Assembly (NCBI GenBank): GCA_002007465.1
Contig: LNAC01000001.1
Span: 6,621,760 to 6,685,759 of the forward strand
From: Ailurus styani
Taxonomy: Eukaryota; Chordata; Mammalia; Carnivora; Ailuridae
DNA: 64,000 nucleotides
Reading direction: 5' to 3'
Shown here one piece after another: positions 11,415-23,470 of this stretch; position 1 is the first letter of the stretch; every line of letters begins with the position of its first letter. The translations under genes and the position numbers were made by a program. The notes beneath the pieces are model-generated. The model did no database searches and was not told the DNA's origin. It saw nothing but the letters and a program-made list of their open reading frames with translations.

Positions 11415-13399
11415 CAGGAAACCCTTTGATGGCCTGCAGGCTCCGACTCAACCTGACCTTGGTCCTGGCCTGAAGTTCATGTCTAAGCGTCCTTGGCCTC
11501 TTGGGGACGGCTGTCTGTGGGCTGCCATCCAGTGAGTGGATGGAGAGGCGGACACGTGCATATAGGACTTTGGGGGCTTCTCGGTACAAGGAGACTGGAG
11601 CCTAGGGTTAGTAGCAGGAAGGTTGGCATCCCATGTCCTAGGGGACCTTCAGAGGACGGTTTTGTCCCAGGCTGGAGAACCTACAGGGTGTGGCTGCGGT
11701 GAGGTTTCCCCAGCCACACACCGTCGTGACAACCTTGTAATCGCGGTTCCTGCGTGACCCTTGGGGGGAGGGGAGACACCTGCTCAGAGGCTGGAGTTTC
11801 TTACGGGGGAAAAGTTGAATGCATACAGGTAACAGAAAAGTGTTTGATGTCCTGAAGGGTGTCAGTAAGCAAGGCGGCGCCATACGCGGCAGTCAGAGCT
11901 CTCAGTGGGTCTTTGCCCGTGACCGTGGAGCTCAGCCGTGATCGCACAGGAGGGCCGTGGTTCCAGGCCTCCCAGGGCCTTCCCAGTGCCCTCCGTGGAC
12001 TCGCAGCTGTGTCCACAGGGTAAACTCTAGGTGAGAAGCCACTCCCTTGGGTGGATCCTGACATTCCAGCTGCCCGGGAGGGAAGTGAATGGGCAGCCAC
12101 TCTGCTTGGGCGGAGGGGTGCACCGTGTGCTGTTACCGTATGCCCAGGCCCCGCTGGAAAATAACATTCCTGAGGTGTGCACGTTGTCCAGTGAGTATTT
12201 CAAAGGGAGCCAGTTAAGAAAAGGCCTCCACGTGTGTTCAGGAATACTAGAAATACATCCCTTTGGTAGGTAAATAATAATACCGTGCTTATTCTGGAGT
12301 ATCGGGGATGTGCCAAGGAGGAGGATGTAAAAGTACCTGTATTTGGTGCATCCGTAGTAAGGACAAGGAAGTGCCTCTCACGGGCTGGCTGTTCTCCCAT
12401 GTGTTCGGCTCGGGGCAGCTCGGTGGCTCCCAGGGACACAGCTCTTCGGTGACAGCTGCTGCACGGGGACCTCAGTGGGACCGGAGGCAAGAGTCCGTTC
12501 CTTCGCAGAGCTGACCGTCCGCGTGAGTCTGTGGACGGGCCCCTGAGAATGGAGGTCTCTCCGTGAAGCTTCCAGGCTCTGGAAGCGGACAGGCATTTCA
12601 AGAGGGTGGTACTCAGTTTCCATTTCCATCTGGGTAGTGGTTTGCTGGTCTTTTTTTTTTTTTTTAACCTTTTGGCTTGGAGAAATTTTCCCTCCGGTTA
12701 TGGTAATTTTCCTTTCCTGATATGTAAATTGATTACAGCAGCTCTTTCAAGTCTTGCTCATTTGATTATCCACGAGCCTCCTTCTGCCTCTTATTTAAAC
12801 TTATTTTTAGCACAGTCCTTGAAACCTCAGTGTGAGACTGTCCATCTTCTGCTCTCTCTGAGCTGCCGAAGGTCGTTTTAATCAACCGCATCCACCAGTT
12901 GCCTTGCGAGTCATGCTACCATGGGAGGAACGGGGCCTCCTGGATGAGCCTGGTGGTCCACTCTGAGCGGGAGCTTGCTGCCTTCCGCTCTCGCTCTTGG
13001 CAGGACAGGGATGGGCGAACTTGACCGGACCAGCGGCTGCCTGGATCCGGGCGGCTCCATTGACCCTGGGGTTCTGGGGGCGGGGCGGGTGGGGAGCAAA
13101 CACACTGTTGTCTCCAGCCTACCCCCGGTGGGTGGGCTCCTTGCCGCCTGTCATCAGTCTGAGCAGGACCTTGTGTCATTAGGTGTCTGTGTGTTTGGGC
13201 TGGTGGCGTGCTTCAGATTAATGCTGATGTACCAGGGTTCGGTAAATCGGCGGGGGGGCCAGTGTGGCTGAGTTTGGGGGTGCAGAGGTATCTCTCGGCC
13301 TGCCCCCTGGGGCCGTCTCTGCTGTGGATTCTCACAGGGCTGCCTTCGTCAGCAGCCTGGTGACACCCTGGTGTTTTCTGAGCCTTACCTCGATAAGAA
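11415..13399. other. Unique non-coding sequence with one AT-rich patch
   Basis: GC-rich apart from 12640-12880. That patch has a T tract at about 12652-12665 followed by AT-rich sequence including GTAAATTGATTACAGCAGC and TTTGATTATCCACGAG. I recognise no repeat family, exon or RNA. Confidence 0.5.
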
Positions 13400-13790
13400 T
13401 AAAAACGTGTTTTTTTTTTTTTGGTGCTTGATTGGATTTGTTTGCTAGAAGATTAGTACAAAAGCAGGAAGGAAAAAGAATGTGTGGTGGAGGTGATTGC
13501 TAGAGACTGGCAGAGGGTTATTTACGGATTTTTGCTGACAGTCCTTGTTTAAAGGACTTCCCTGTGAGATTTATGAAGCCTTTCCAATTTATTGTCTTTC
13601 CAAGTAAGGTAAGCAAATAAATAGGTAATTCTCTTTTATTATAAACCTCGCCAATGTAGATTAAAAATAAGAGGAAACCGGGCTCCGTTTTTCCAGCCCA
13701 GTGTGTTTCTGGAATTTGGAAAGCATCTTGGAAAGCCTTTTTGTTTTGTTTTTGGCCCAGGCACACTGTGCATTTAAAAGATAAAGTCTG
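13400..13790. other. AT-rich island, possible conserved non-coding element
   Basis: AT-rich stretch in a GC-rich setting, starting with a T12-type tract and containing TTTATTATAAACCTCG and GTAAGCAAATAAATAGG. The 100-codon minus-strand frame here shows no known domain. Low confidence that it is functional. Confidence 0.3.
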
Positions 13791-14230
13791 ACCCTTGATA
13801 CTGTGTGTGCTGTTCACCACCCTTGAAGGGAACCGGCTGCTGGCTGCCTGGTGGGGGGTGGAGACAGTGGGGACAGGGGCCTGGCTGTTGAGGGCCGGGG
13901 GTTCTCAAGTCCTGCTCTGGGTTGCGTCACCGGGGCTGTGCCCAGAAGGGGGACCCCCATCTCTGTAGGCTGCATCGTAGCCCTTTGTAAAACACAGAAC
14001 CCGTTCTGATCAGACTGGAGCTTTTCCTCCTAGACCTTTCTTCTATCACCTTGATTTCCCTGTCCCTTTTTCCTTCTAGACCCCTTCTCTGAAATCTTGG
14101 TGCTTTCAGTGCTTTCCTGAATTGTGATTTGGGCACCACTGGTATGTGCAGGACCCAGATGGGGAACTTAGGTTTTTAGGTAAACAGAACATCAGACCTT
14201 GTAAAGAAATAAACATCTCCTATCTTGGAG

Positions 14231-14240
14231 GTGACGTCAC
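14231..14240. promoter_or_regulatory. Perfect CRE palindrome
   Basis: GTGACGTCAC contains the full TGACGTCA octamer, the CREB/ATF binding consensus. It includes a CpG, so survival in a methylated genome is less expected than for a random 8-mer. Binding is inferred only from the motif. Confidence 0.4.
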
Positions 14241-14869
14241 TGCTGAAGATTTGGGTGGGGAGAGTTTGGTGACCTGGCCACTCCTGACCCCGCCCCAACC
14301 TCCGCCTGCCCGGAGCCCATTTGAAATCGCTCTGGCCTCTTTCAAGGCCACAGGCAGCACCTCTGGGGAGACGTTCTGCTAGCCTTTGGGGAGAACGCAT
14401 TGTATGTGTCCGTCCCTACATGTCCGTGGCCGAGGGGAGCTGTTTTGGAGGGAGTCACAGTGTTTTGGATGGTGCCTTGCAACCGACTGTGGGGTCCGAG
14501 TTCCTGAGCGCCTGGCCTGTGGCAGGTGCACAGTGTGAGTTCAGGGAACTCTCTGCAGGGGGTGGTTTCAGGAATAAATCACACCTGAGTAGGGAGGCCT
14601 GGAAGGTGCTGAGAAGGGTCATTCCTGAGACGGTGGGCTCTCTGGGGTGGGGTTTGCTTTCCTTGTTGCCTCCTCCTCTGAGCACACACAGGGGGGCTGG
14701 TCCTTTCCTCCTTTCAGGGCTACTGAGCTGTTGGGTGGGGCGTGGCACAAAGTGTGGCCGGGGCTGTGCCGGGTCTGGGGATGGCAGCCTGGACAAGCCT
14801 GGTGTGGTCCTGCCCGCAAGGAGCAGACCTCCCAACCAGAGGGCAGTGAGCAAGCTGGGGAGCCAGGCA

Positions 14870-14887
14870 GGGGCGGGGTGGGGGGGG
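14870..14887 (+). other. G-quadruplex-type motif
   Basis: GGGGCGGGGTGGGGGGGG supplies four G-runs of three or more with single-base loops on the plus strand, which meets the usual G4 pattern. Confidence 0.6.
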
Positions 14888-15089
14888 CATGGTCGTCCTA
14901 GCACTGGGACCCCGGCTCCCGGCCACATACACTGAGGCCAGGGCAGGAGTCTTGAAGGAAGTGGGCTGTGGGCTGTGAGTTGCAGGGGGCGGCGAGGAGG
15001 GGCTGCCTGAGTCCCCCTCCAGCTTGTCCACCCAGAGGCTGCCCTGCCCTCCACCTGGCCCCCTGCAGCCCCATCCTTCTCACCCCTGT

Positions 15090-15252
15090 CTGGACCTGAC
15101 ACCACCTGGGAGTTTTGACAGATGGCCTGAGCCCAGCCACACCCTCAGAGGTTCTGAGTCAACGTGGGACCTTGCCTTGGGGTGGGACCTGCCTTGGGCC
15201 ATTTGAAAAACTCCCAGATGATTCTAATGGGCAACCAGACAGAGAGCCACCG
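15090..15252 (+). mobile_element. MER5A-like hAT-Charlie remnant
   Basis: Contains CACCTGGGAGTTTTGACAGA, a CCCAGCCACACCCTCAGAGG / TTCTGAGTC middle, GGTGGGACCTG and CTCCCAGATGATTCTAATGG. These match in order the non-autonomous MER5A transposon ('CATCACCTGGGAACTTGTTA ... CAGGTGATTCTGATGC'). The outer terminal inverted repeats are decayed. Confidence 0.72.
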
Positions 15253-16564
15253 CCCAGCTGATCTGCCCCCAGCTGGGGCCACTTGCGCCGTTCTGCCCGT
15301 GGGCCACAAGGCATGGGCCCACAGACGGGGGCTGGGCAGAGAGAGCCTTCCTGGGAGCACAGCTCCCCAAACGTGCATCCGACGTGACAGGCACACTCGT
15401 CCTGCAGGGCCAGACACCAGGTGACCCAGCGCCACTCACCACCGAGTGTCAGAAGCCGGAGTCACCGGCCACTTCCCCATCAACAGGTGAGGGTCTTTGG
15501 AGCTGAGCCGTGTCCTCTACAAGCCTCTCCTGGAGTGAAAGTGGGGTCAGGTTTGCAGGACAGGTGCCTGGGAGCACGTGAGGGGGCGTGGGGGAGCCCT
15601 AGCTGCTGGGACCCAGCTGCCGCAGGGTCCCTCCTGCTTATAAGGAAGGAAAGCTGCGTCTCCTGCGTCTTGAGAAGTAACTTCAGGAGCGTCCAGATCT
15701 TCTTGCCTCGGTCAGTGGGAAGGAAAGTGGGCTGTTGCCTAGGAGACTAGGCTGTAGAGAGGGCTCGGGCCTGTGGACCTCTTGGCTCCATCCCTGGGGG
15801 CGGGTGTGAGCCCCAGAAATGGCTCTGGTCAAGGGGATAGGGTCGGGAGGGTCTTATGTGCATTTTTTAAGGGAAAGACTTCATCTCTCGACAGTTCTCT
15901 ACGTTCAGAGCTCCTGCGTGGGGTTCCACGTCGTCGGGGGCGGGAGCGGAGAGATGTGTCCTGCGCGCCGCACCCTCCGGGCCAGCGGGGAGAGGCAGCA
16001 CAGAGCGTGGGGTGGGTGCTGAAGGGGGAACAGGGAGAGCCCTGAGGAGCAGCCGGGGTTTGTCTTGCTTGCCCATCACTGGGCTTTGGTTTTGGTGAAG
16101 GCCCTGGGGTGGGGGTGCTGAGGGGAGCTGGGGCCCCCACGGAGGAGGAAGTGACCACACGGTACCAGTGTGATTCCTGGGCCAAGGAGAGGCTCTTGTA
16201 GCTGGGCTGAGCGGGTGGCGGTGCCCCGTGGCCCCCTGTGGGATGGGATCTGGCTGCCTCCCCTTTATTAGGAACGGGAAAGGGTTTGAGATTCTAACTA
16301 TCCCAAGATCCTGGGCGCCTGGGTGGTGCTGGGATGAGGCCACTGGGGGTTAGTGTGGTGGGGCAGGAGTCCGGCCAGCAGGCTGGCCGGAGAATCCGCA
16401 GCTGGGGGTGTGATACCCCCTCCGACCACCTGGGTGAAGGGGGAGGGGTGGCAGGAAGCGGGGCGTCCTGAATTCTCCATGGGAGTCCGTCTTGAAGCGC
16501 GATCCCGTGTCACCGTATTCCTCCTGCCCCATCGGCCTTTGCTGGGCAGGTCATGAGTGGCCTT
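15253..16564. other. GC-rich non-coding sequence
   Basis: Unique sequence with moderate CpG around 15900-15990. A 14-base match to the Can-SINE head (GGGCGCCTGGGTGG at about 16313) is isolated and probably chance. No exon seen. Confidence 0.5.
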
Positions 16565-16715
16565 CCACTGGGTGCTTTGGAGCTGAACTCGGTTTGAATC
16601 TCTGCTCTTGCCGCCGTGACTGTAGCATGAGGCCGAGCCTCCGTCTCCGTGTTTGCGCGTTGGGGAGTCCTGACGGTTATTGGATGGAGCGGCTGCTGGA
16701 CGGGACTACGTGATT
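16565..16715 (+). mobile_element. MIR remnant
   Basis: Order matches MIR: GGTGCTTTGGAGCTGAACTC, GGTTTGAATCTCTGCTCTTG (the TGGGTTCGAATCCCGGCTCT region), a decayed GTGACTGTAGCATGAGGC, CCTCCGTCTCCGTG, then GACGGTTATTGGATG. Diverged but collinear. Confidence 0.6.
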
Positions 16716-17919
16716 GAGTTCAGAGTTCCAGCTGCCTGGGTCTGGCCATCGGGGCTGGCTACCTGGGTCCTTGCACGCACAGCAAGTGGAAAATCACATG
16801 CTTGTGGCTTTCAGTGCCTGTGTTTGTTCCTGCTGCTGACATGGTCTTAAAATCTGATCTTGTTTTGTGCTTAAAATCATTCCAGTGAAGGTCTTAAATG
16901 CTTTTTATGTGCCTTTCTTTTTGGAACCGAACTTCATTGTCCATGCAAAAGAAAAAAAACACAAACTCCTGTAATCCTGGGGCCACGGCCAGGAAGTATC
17001 TGTCAGGCTCTTGGGAGTCAGTGAATCATGTGTTGATTCCCACATGTTGGGCTCCAGGAGGAACACAGTAAGAAGGGGCCACTTCCTTGTCCGCACGGAG
17101 CTCCCAGTCTGGAGAGATGGCTTCGCTTGTTTTTTGAGGAAGCTCTTAGACTTCGGGGTTCTTGTTTGTAAAAACGACTCTGAATTTGTCAATTGTCCAC
17201 GGTAAAAACGTCACTTCCAAAGACCAGCCCAGTCTTTTTATAGTGGTTTGTAGTTGACCGTTGTGTTCAGATGTGTTCTCAGGACAGACTACCAACCACA
17301 GCCCCTGTTTCAGGTGGAGAAGAGGAGGGGCTCAGAGGAAGGCTACCCAGACCCCTCTCAGAAGAGCTGGCTTGTGTGTGTCTGCTTTTCCTTGTCTCCT
17401 GCTCACGGCACTCTGGAGTTGTAGGAAGTACTAGTGAAGTCACTGCTGGGGTTTAACCTGGTACCACTTTCAGAGGCACCACCGGATTCAGACACAGCGT
17501 AGAGGGTGGGCGGGCAGGCAGCTGAGTGGGGCCCGGCTAGGCCTGCATCCCATCCGTGTCCTCAGACACTTCCTTCACTGGGGGCCCTGCCGAGATGGAT
17601 CGAGAGTCAGGAGGCTGCCCCGGCCAGGAGGTTGACCAGAAATCAGTGCGGCATCTTTTGTGACGGCTGACCCACCTGCTGTACACATATTTGCACGTGC
17701 CAGGCACCTGCTATCAGATCGAGCCGTCTGAGCAGGATCCAGGGGTCTGGAGCTCCTGCTGGCTTCCCTCACAGTCCGGGGAGCTCGATGTGGGCAGCGT
17801 GCCCAGGGCCAAGTTCAGACCCGTCAGCCGTAAGTGGACCCTTTGAACAGAGTCATCCGTTCTGATTTTTCTCTTGTGGTATCTGTCACTTGCTGGAAAG
17901 AGTTCACTTTCTGGGGCTG
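16716..17919. other. Unique non-coding sequence with an ancient repeat remnant
   Basis: 17030-17112 (GGGCTCCAGGAGGAACACAG ... CACGGAGCTCCCAGTCTGG) looks like the widespread old mammalian 'CTCATGGAGCTTACAGTCTAG' sequence, whose family name I cannot state with confidence. The rest is unique. Confidence 0.4.
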
Positions 17920-18235
17920 TCATTCAAAGCATCATTTTGTGCCATACCATTAGAATTTTCAGAGTGTTTGCTGATTCGCCTTTATTGAAACTAAATTCAT
18001 TAGGATGATGTGAAAATAGCACTCAGCTGTTTAGCAAATCGGATTCTTGTTTTTGATGTCTCAGTACATCATCTGTTCTCACTCGAATGTCGCAGAATTT
18101 GTTGGTAGAGTGTTATGCAGATGAAAATCCATATGTTAGTGGACTGTTGTTTTTTTTTTCTTTAATTCAAATGAGTTTATAAGAATATTCTCTCCAAGGT
18201 ACTTGATTTGCCATTTGAAGCAGAGCCTCAATGGC
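17920..18235. other. AT-rich island, possible conserved non-coding element
   Basis: AT-rich sequence with TTATTGAAACTAAATTCATT, TTATGCAGATGAAAATCC and TTTAATTCAAATGAG, between GC-rich flanks and not resembling any repeat. A T/C tract interrupts it near 18149-18162. Candidate on composition alone. Confidence 0.35.
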
Positions 18236-18264
18236 TGTGAGGAGGGTGGCTTGGTCTCTGAGGG

Positions 18265-18405
18265 TTGGCAGACGGGCTGGTCCACACAGGTGGGTAAGCT
18301 CTGGCGGGTCACCTAACCCCACACGGGGGCTGAGCCCCCAGTCTGTGAAATGGTGATGTCTGTCCTCTTTCCTGGGTTGTTGAGAGACTTCACCAGAAAC
18401 ACCAT
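18265..18405 (+). mobile_element. MIR-class remnant
   Basis: Reads CGGGTCACCTAACCCCACAC, GAGCCCCCAGTCTGTGAAAT, GGTGATGTCTGTCCTCTTTC, CTGGGTTGTTGAGAGACTT. This follows the MIR order of the 'AACCTCTCTG', 'CATCTGTAAAATGG' and 'GGGTTGTTGTGAGGATT' blocks. Confidence 0.65.
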
Positions 18406-19395
18406 TACTTCCTTGGTGTTCACCGTCTTAGCATCTCTGGGACTGGACAGTCACGAAATTGATTGCGTGCCTCAGTGGAATGGACAGTATTTTTTTTCCT
18501 TCCCAGCGGCTTATGAAAGAGTGCTGGGTATCAGGTTTGATGGTATCTTAGACTTGATGGACATGAAAACATTTTGCAGATTTGGAAGTGTTAGGGTTGG
18601 GCCTTTTCGGTAACACTTAGAACTTTCTAAGTCGATCAGTGGAAGTCGAGCTGCGACCAGATTCCCACTTCAGGGCCGTGGTTGTGTGACCCCCGGAAGA
18701 TGGAAGGGACGCATTTCTAGGATGGGCCTCTCCCTTCAGGTTTGGTCTCATGGTCCGATCACCGTGGATTCCTGTGTGCAGAGAACCAGAGGGTCTGTAT
18801 TGCTTCCAAGATAAGCCTGTCCTGAGGCCAAGTTGGCAGGTGTGTGTGGCGGTGATGAGCAGGTGTGCACTGCAGTCCCACACTTCACTGGTGGGGACCG
18901 AAGGCTGCAGGGGCTGCCCGGCGGCCACCTGGGCATCTCCCTGAAGGCCCAGGACCGTTCCTGCCAGGGGAGTCCTGGTCGGGATAGGTGTCCCTTCCCG
19001 GCAGAAGTAATTCAGAAACAAGTGTGCTTTACCCACTTTCTCTTGTTTCCACCCTTGACTGCCCAGCGGAAGGTCGCCTAGCATCCTGGGTCCCTGAATC
19101 GCTCTGTGAAGGTTGCCCACGGTCGGGAACGCTGACCCTTGTGTGACAGAGATAAGCTCGTGTTGTGCTGAGCGGTTACTCCGTTCTGGGTTTGTGGAAG
19201 CAGCGTGACTGTAACTAACACCCTAGTTTGGGAAATTGATTACCTCGATAGTCCATCCACGCCAACCCTGCATCACCCTCTGCCTCAGTGAGAAGGTGGC
19301 TCCTTCTCCCGATCGCCGCCGTGTGTCCACTGACGGGCCACATCCTGGAGATTCCATCTCCCACCCCCACCTTGCTTGCCATTGCGGGGGGGGCC
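18406..19395. other. Unique non-coding sequence
   Basis: Mixed composition, no recognised repeat, exon or RNA gene. Confidence 0.5.
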
Positions 19396-19480
19396 CTCCT
19401 GCTAGGGTGTGAGTCCCTGAAGGTGGGCATCCTTGCAAAGCTCCTGGCCTCACACCTGCCAAAGGCCAGCCACCCCCGCA
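19396..19480 (+). mobile_element. Possible L2 3' end remnant
   Basis: CTAGGGTGTGAGTCCCTGAA GGTGGGCATC resembles the L2 3' motif 'AGACTGTGAGCTCCCTGAGGGCAGG', followed by a decayed CTGGCACA-like stretch. Match is partial. Confidence 0.4.
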
Positions 19481-19794
19481 CTTTGGGGTGCAGCCAGGTG
19501 GCCGTGAGGGTGGATTGTCAATGTTAGGAGAGTTCTACAACAAAGTGTTGGGTGGTAAAACTGTAGCGGGGACGGGGTATGGGGTGGCAGCCATGAAAAG
19601 GTGTTGCTATGATATCTCCTGCTTCTGGGAGTGGAATCGACTGGGTTCCCAACGGTTGTGTTCCACATCTGGAATCTAGCTTGGTGCTCCGAGCCTCAGC
19701 TCCCACGGGATGCCCCCAGCTTGGGGCCTAGCGTGAGGGTGATGCCAGGGATCCCTCCACCCTCCCTCCCTTTCTTCTGCCCTTCCTCCCTCCC
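19481..19794. other. Unique sequence ending in pyrimidine-rich tract
   Basis: No feature recognised. The right edge is a CCTCCCTCCC-type pyrimidine tract (19757-19795) that adjoins the SINE tail. Confidence 0.5.
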
Positions 19795-19981
19795 TTTAGA
19801 GACTTACTTACTTGAGATGGGGGGTGAGGGGTAGGGGGAGGTGCAGAGGGAGAGGAAGAGCGAGAGAATCTCAAGCAGGCTCCCTACTGAGCGTGGAGCC
19901 CATACGGGCCTCAGTCGACATCATGACCTGAGCCCAAATGACCAGTTGGACACCCAACTGACCGAGCCACCCAGGTGCCCC
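19795..19981 (-). mobile_element. Older Can-SINE variant
   Basis: Reverse SINE with degraded tail (TTTAGAGACTTACTTACTTG), GCAGGCTCCCTACTGAGCGT, ATCATGACCTGAGCCC, then CCCAACTGACCGAGCCACCC and CAGGTGCCCC. The 'GCGTGGAGCC' and 'GACACCCAACTGACCGAGCC' parts belong to the older subfamily type shared by caniforms. Confidence 0.85.
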
Positions 19982-21589
19982 CAGGCCTTTCCTGTAAGAC
20001 CAGGGCTCCTAGTAGCCAGCCGGCTCTGCCTGAGCATTGCCCTTTGGCCTTGAACTGCACAAGAGGTGGAGCTTTCTCCCGCCCGGACTCCTTCCTTCCC
20101 TGTCTCCTGTGCAGGAGCCCGACCCGAATCTTCCTCTGACTCCCTTTTCGTGTCCCTGGGGAAGTCTCTTGCATAGCTCGTCTTGTCTGGCCTTGTTTTT
20201 GGAGGACCCAAACTCTTCACACACGTCAAACTTCATAAAGTAGGTCGAAGGGACAGTGCCCAGGAATTTCTTCCCGTGTGGGCAGCAAGCCACACTTCCT
20301 TTCCCCGTGCACGTTGCCTCACTCTTAAAACGCGGGGCCTGTGCAGGTGTGGCCCTAGTGCGAGCCCAGGGTTCCATCAGGGTACAGCTCCGTTACCCTC
20401 GCCTCGCTGTTCACGCTTTTTTTGTCCTTTGCCCGCGTGAAGGATCGGGTGAAGGATCCGGAGTGAAAGGGGAGTGGGTGACCTTTCAGAGGATCCGCAC
20501 GCCCTGTTTCACCTGGGAACTCGCGCATGTGTTTTCTATGCTGGGTCCTTTAAAAGCCTCTTGAATAATACGAGAGGCTGGTCCGTCCAGCCCACATGGG
20601 CCCTGTCCTGGGGACACACCTTGAGACGGAGGAGTCCCGACTTTGATAGGACATGGCCCTTCCGACAGCTGGGTCACAGCCGTGTGGCATTGACGACGTG
20701 TTTGCAGACGGGCCCTGGTCATCATTTGGCTCTTGGGGAGCTGTGTATGGCCAAAAGGCTGTGCCACCCCCGAAGAGGCTTGAGGGGGGGGGCCCAAAAC
20801 CCTGCCGCCTGCTCTTAGGGCCTCAAGACACCAGAACCCGCCCAGTGCAGAGGCACCCCTGACGCTGTACTCAGACAGTGGCTCTTTTCCTGGGCTGGGG
20901 GCCTCCTGGTTTATCAGCCCGAGTTGGCACACAGTCCGAAACAAGCCCCCGGCCTGGCCTCCTTGGATTCCGAAGTCTGTTCGTGGACCGAGTGGACGTT
21001 ACGTGGTTGCAGGCTGTTCCCACACTTGAATTTGGGGTGGATGTTCCTGGGCTGCCCCGATTCCTGCTCTTGTTGGGGAAGTGGCTCGTGCCTCTCAGGG
21101 TTCCCGGGGGCCTCATTCCAGAGACAGGACTCTTGTGGACGGACTTGCACGAGAGGCTCCCCAGGTGGACACGTGCCTGCCCCCACCCGAGGGCTAGAGC
21201 GCCCTCCTGTCCTCTGCCCCGCAGCCTGGCTTTTACTTAGCAGTGTTTTTTTGGCTACCTTTCCAGATCTTGCTCACCTTGACCCCTGAGTCCCTCAGCG
21301 TGCATCTCATTACCTGACAGGGACTTGCTTGTGGTTCCTTTTTGTTTTGTTTTCCTTTGAGGTGAAACTTCGGGGAGGTGTTGGGAGGATGGGGGCATAT
21401 GGTAAAAGAAAGTGCATAGATCCTAAGGGTGCCGATCGCTTCATTGGCAAATGCACACACCTGTGCCCTTTCGAGATCCAGAACGTGGCTTTGCTCCAGA
21501 AATTTCCCTTCTGGCCCTTTCCAGGCAGTCCGTCCTCCTGTCTCTGATCACGTTGGGCATCCCCCACCCCCCCCCCACCCCCATGATTA
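19982..21589. other. GC-rich non-coding sequence
   Basis: Unique, moderately CpG-rich sequence. Overlapping open frames near 20474-21289 have no domain. A C-rich run lies at about 21561-21581. Confidence 0.5.
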
Positions 21590-22025
21590 ATTTTGCTTGT
21601 GCGTGAAACCAATACTGTATAATGTACATAGATAACATATATGTTATGCATTCGCATATATCATACCAAATGTACCTTTTTGCAAAAGCAGTTTCTAATT
21701 CAGCGTAGTGTTTTTGAGCGGCTTGAATGTTTTAGCCTGGGTCGGTCACCTGTTGCTTCTCAGTGGCTGAGTAGGATTCCATCGTAGGAATCTGCCACAC
21801 TGTTTACTCATTTACCTGTTGATGGATGCTTGGGCTGTTTCCAGCTTTGGGCTAGTCTCAGTAAAGCTGCTCCAGATCATTCTTGCACATGTCTTTTTAT
21901 GGACCTACATTTTCATTTCTCTTGGGTAAATTCCTGGAAATGGATTTACTGGTCACAGAATAGGTATATTGTTTAGTTTTCTAAAGCAGTTATGAAATTT
22001 TATAGTGCTACCAATCATGTAAGGA
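21590..22025 (-). mobile_element. L1M-type LINE fragment (ORF2 end region)
   Basis: Reads as the reverse complement of an old L1 around the end of ORF2: CAGTGGCTGAGTAGGATTCC, ACTCATTTACCTGTTGATGG, GGGCTGTTTCCAGCTTTGGG, TAAAGCTGCTCCAGATCATT, CATTTTCATTTCTCTTGGGT, AATTCCTGGAAATGGATTTA, TACTGGTCACAGAATAGG. Divergence and small gaps indicate an ancient, dead copy. Confidence 0.85.
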
Positions 22026-23470
22026 AATGGAGCTGTTTTTAAGCCATTTAAGAGAAGGTTGGCTTTCTGCCGGAGTCCGGTGCAGTGGGTAGGGGGCATG
22101 CTCCTCTCTTGGTCCCTCCATTAACAAAACAGACGCAGAGTCTACCTACCCCATTTGCGCCACTGGGAGTGGGCCGTGGAGTTTACTCGCTCTGGAAAAA
22201 GTAGCCATGCCCTCTGTATTTAGAGGGGGCCGGCTGGTCTGGGCTTTCCCGGGATATTCAGCATGATCGTTGATAGCCCCTCTCGTGCCTCTCCCTTGCC
22301 CTGTGGTCTCCCCTCCCTGCCAGATGCTGTGTTCTTCGGTGAAGCATGAGGGTCAAGGTCTTTAGTTCCTGGTTCTTAACATCTGTGCCTACCTGTTTGC
22401 ATTTCCGGCTGCCCACACTTGATTTCTGGAGCTCACTGATAAATCACGTAGTCGCACATGCATTTCTAGTTTTTTTCAGTGTGAAGGTACTGGTTAAGGT
22501 GCTGTTCCAGACCCCCTGCCCCCCGGCCGATCTGCTCCCCTGTGAGCTGAGCCCTACAAAAACCCAGCAATGTGGGTGTGTTGGCTTCACTGGCCTCAGG
22601 GAAGAAGCTTCTCCAAGTTTTCTGGGGCCAGTAGGTTTGGAGACCTGGTTTATAGGGCTACTAATGTGTCCTTGAGTGGATTCCATTTACTTATTTATAT
22701 CCTACGTCTTTCGAGAAAGTACTTTGAGGACTCAAGAAAATAGACTGCTGTAAGAGGGGAGGAGATTGGGGAAGGACCAGAGTTGATAAAAAATGCAAAT
22801 ACAACGACCTTTAATTTCAGGACAGTTGGCCATGAACAGCTCTCTGAGTTTAGGGAGACAGCTTGTGCCCTTGAGCCCATCGCCTAGAGAAATGCTCCAT
22901 TACAGGGGAGCGGTGTACGGGGATAGGGAGTTAATATCAACCGAAGTCTGGTGGCACGTGTCCCGCTGTGGCTTGTGCCTGGGTCCACTGGAAAAAGTCA
23001 GAAGCATGTTGAGGGACAATTTAGAGGAAGCCGTTCTGTGAGGAGCCCTCATTCTAGGGTGGTCACTTGATTTGGAAAGGAATTTAAAATGCTTCAAGGA
23101 CAAGGCCAGTTGCTATCGACCAGTCGAATTGGATGAGGTCATTCTCTGTTCCAAAACCTCACTCTGCTGGGCTTCTGATGGATGTTTTAGAGATGAGGGT
23201 TAGGAGTTTTACTTCCTGCCCGGAGTGGTGTATAGGGGTGACACTGAGATTACTCGCCGATCTCTCAGACGTAGAGGTGGACAAACGTGGAGGCTGGCCT
23301 GGTCAATCAGGAACTCCCAAGTGGTCGGGCGATGATGGGGGTGAGCTGAGTCTGAGGGCCAGGTGGGCGTGTGTGAGGCGCACACGGAGTTCCCGGGGGA
23401 GATTGGCCGAAGGAAATGGACTTGGGAGCATCTGAGTGGGAGTTCCGACAGAGGGGCAATCTCTTCTTCC
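22026..23470. other. Unique non-coding sequence
   Basis: No repeat family, exon or RNA is recognised. The right edge holds the left copy of the SINE target duplication (23456-23470). Confidence 0.5.

Larger units (their letters stand above)
13791..15089. other. GC-rich non-coding sequence
   Basis: Unique sequence holding a perfect CRE palindrome (14231-14240) and a G-quadruplex-type run (14870-14887). Overlapping 204- and 216-codon open frames on opposite strands are unconvincing as genes. Confidence 0.5.

Noticed and set aside
12652..12665. Poly-T tracts at 6104, 12652, 13411 and 29702 as SINE tails
   Set aside because: No SINE body follows any of them on either strand.
14455..15105. 216-codon minus-strand frame and 204-codon plus-strand frame
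   Set aside because: Mutually overlapping, low-complexity translations; the right end reaches a MER5A remnant.
16311..16326. Isolated match to the Can-SINE head (GGGCGCCTGGGTGG)
   Set aside because: Only 14 bases, no body or tail follows, and no target duplication.
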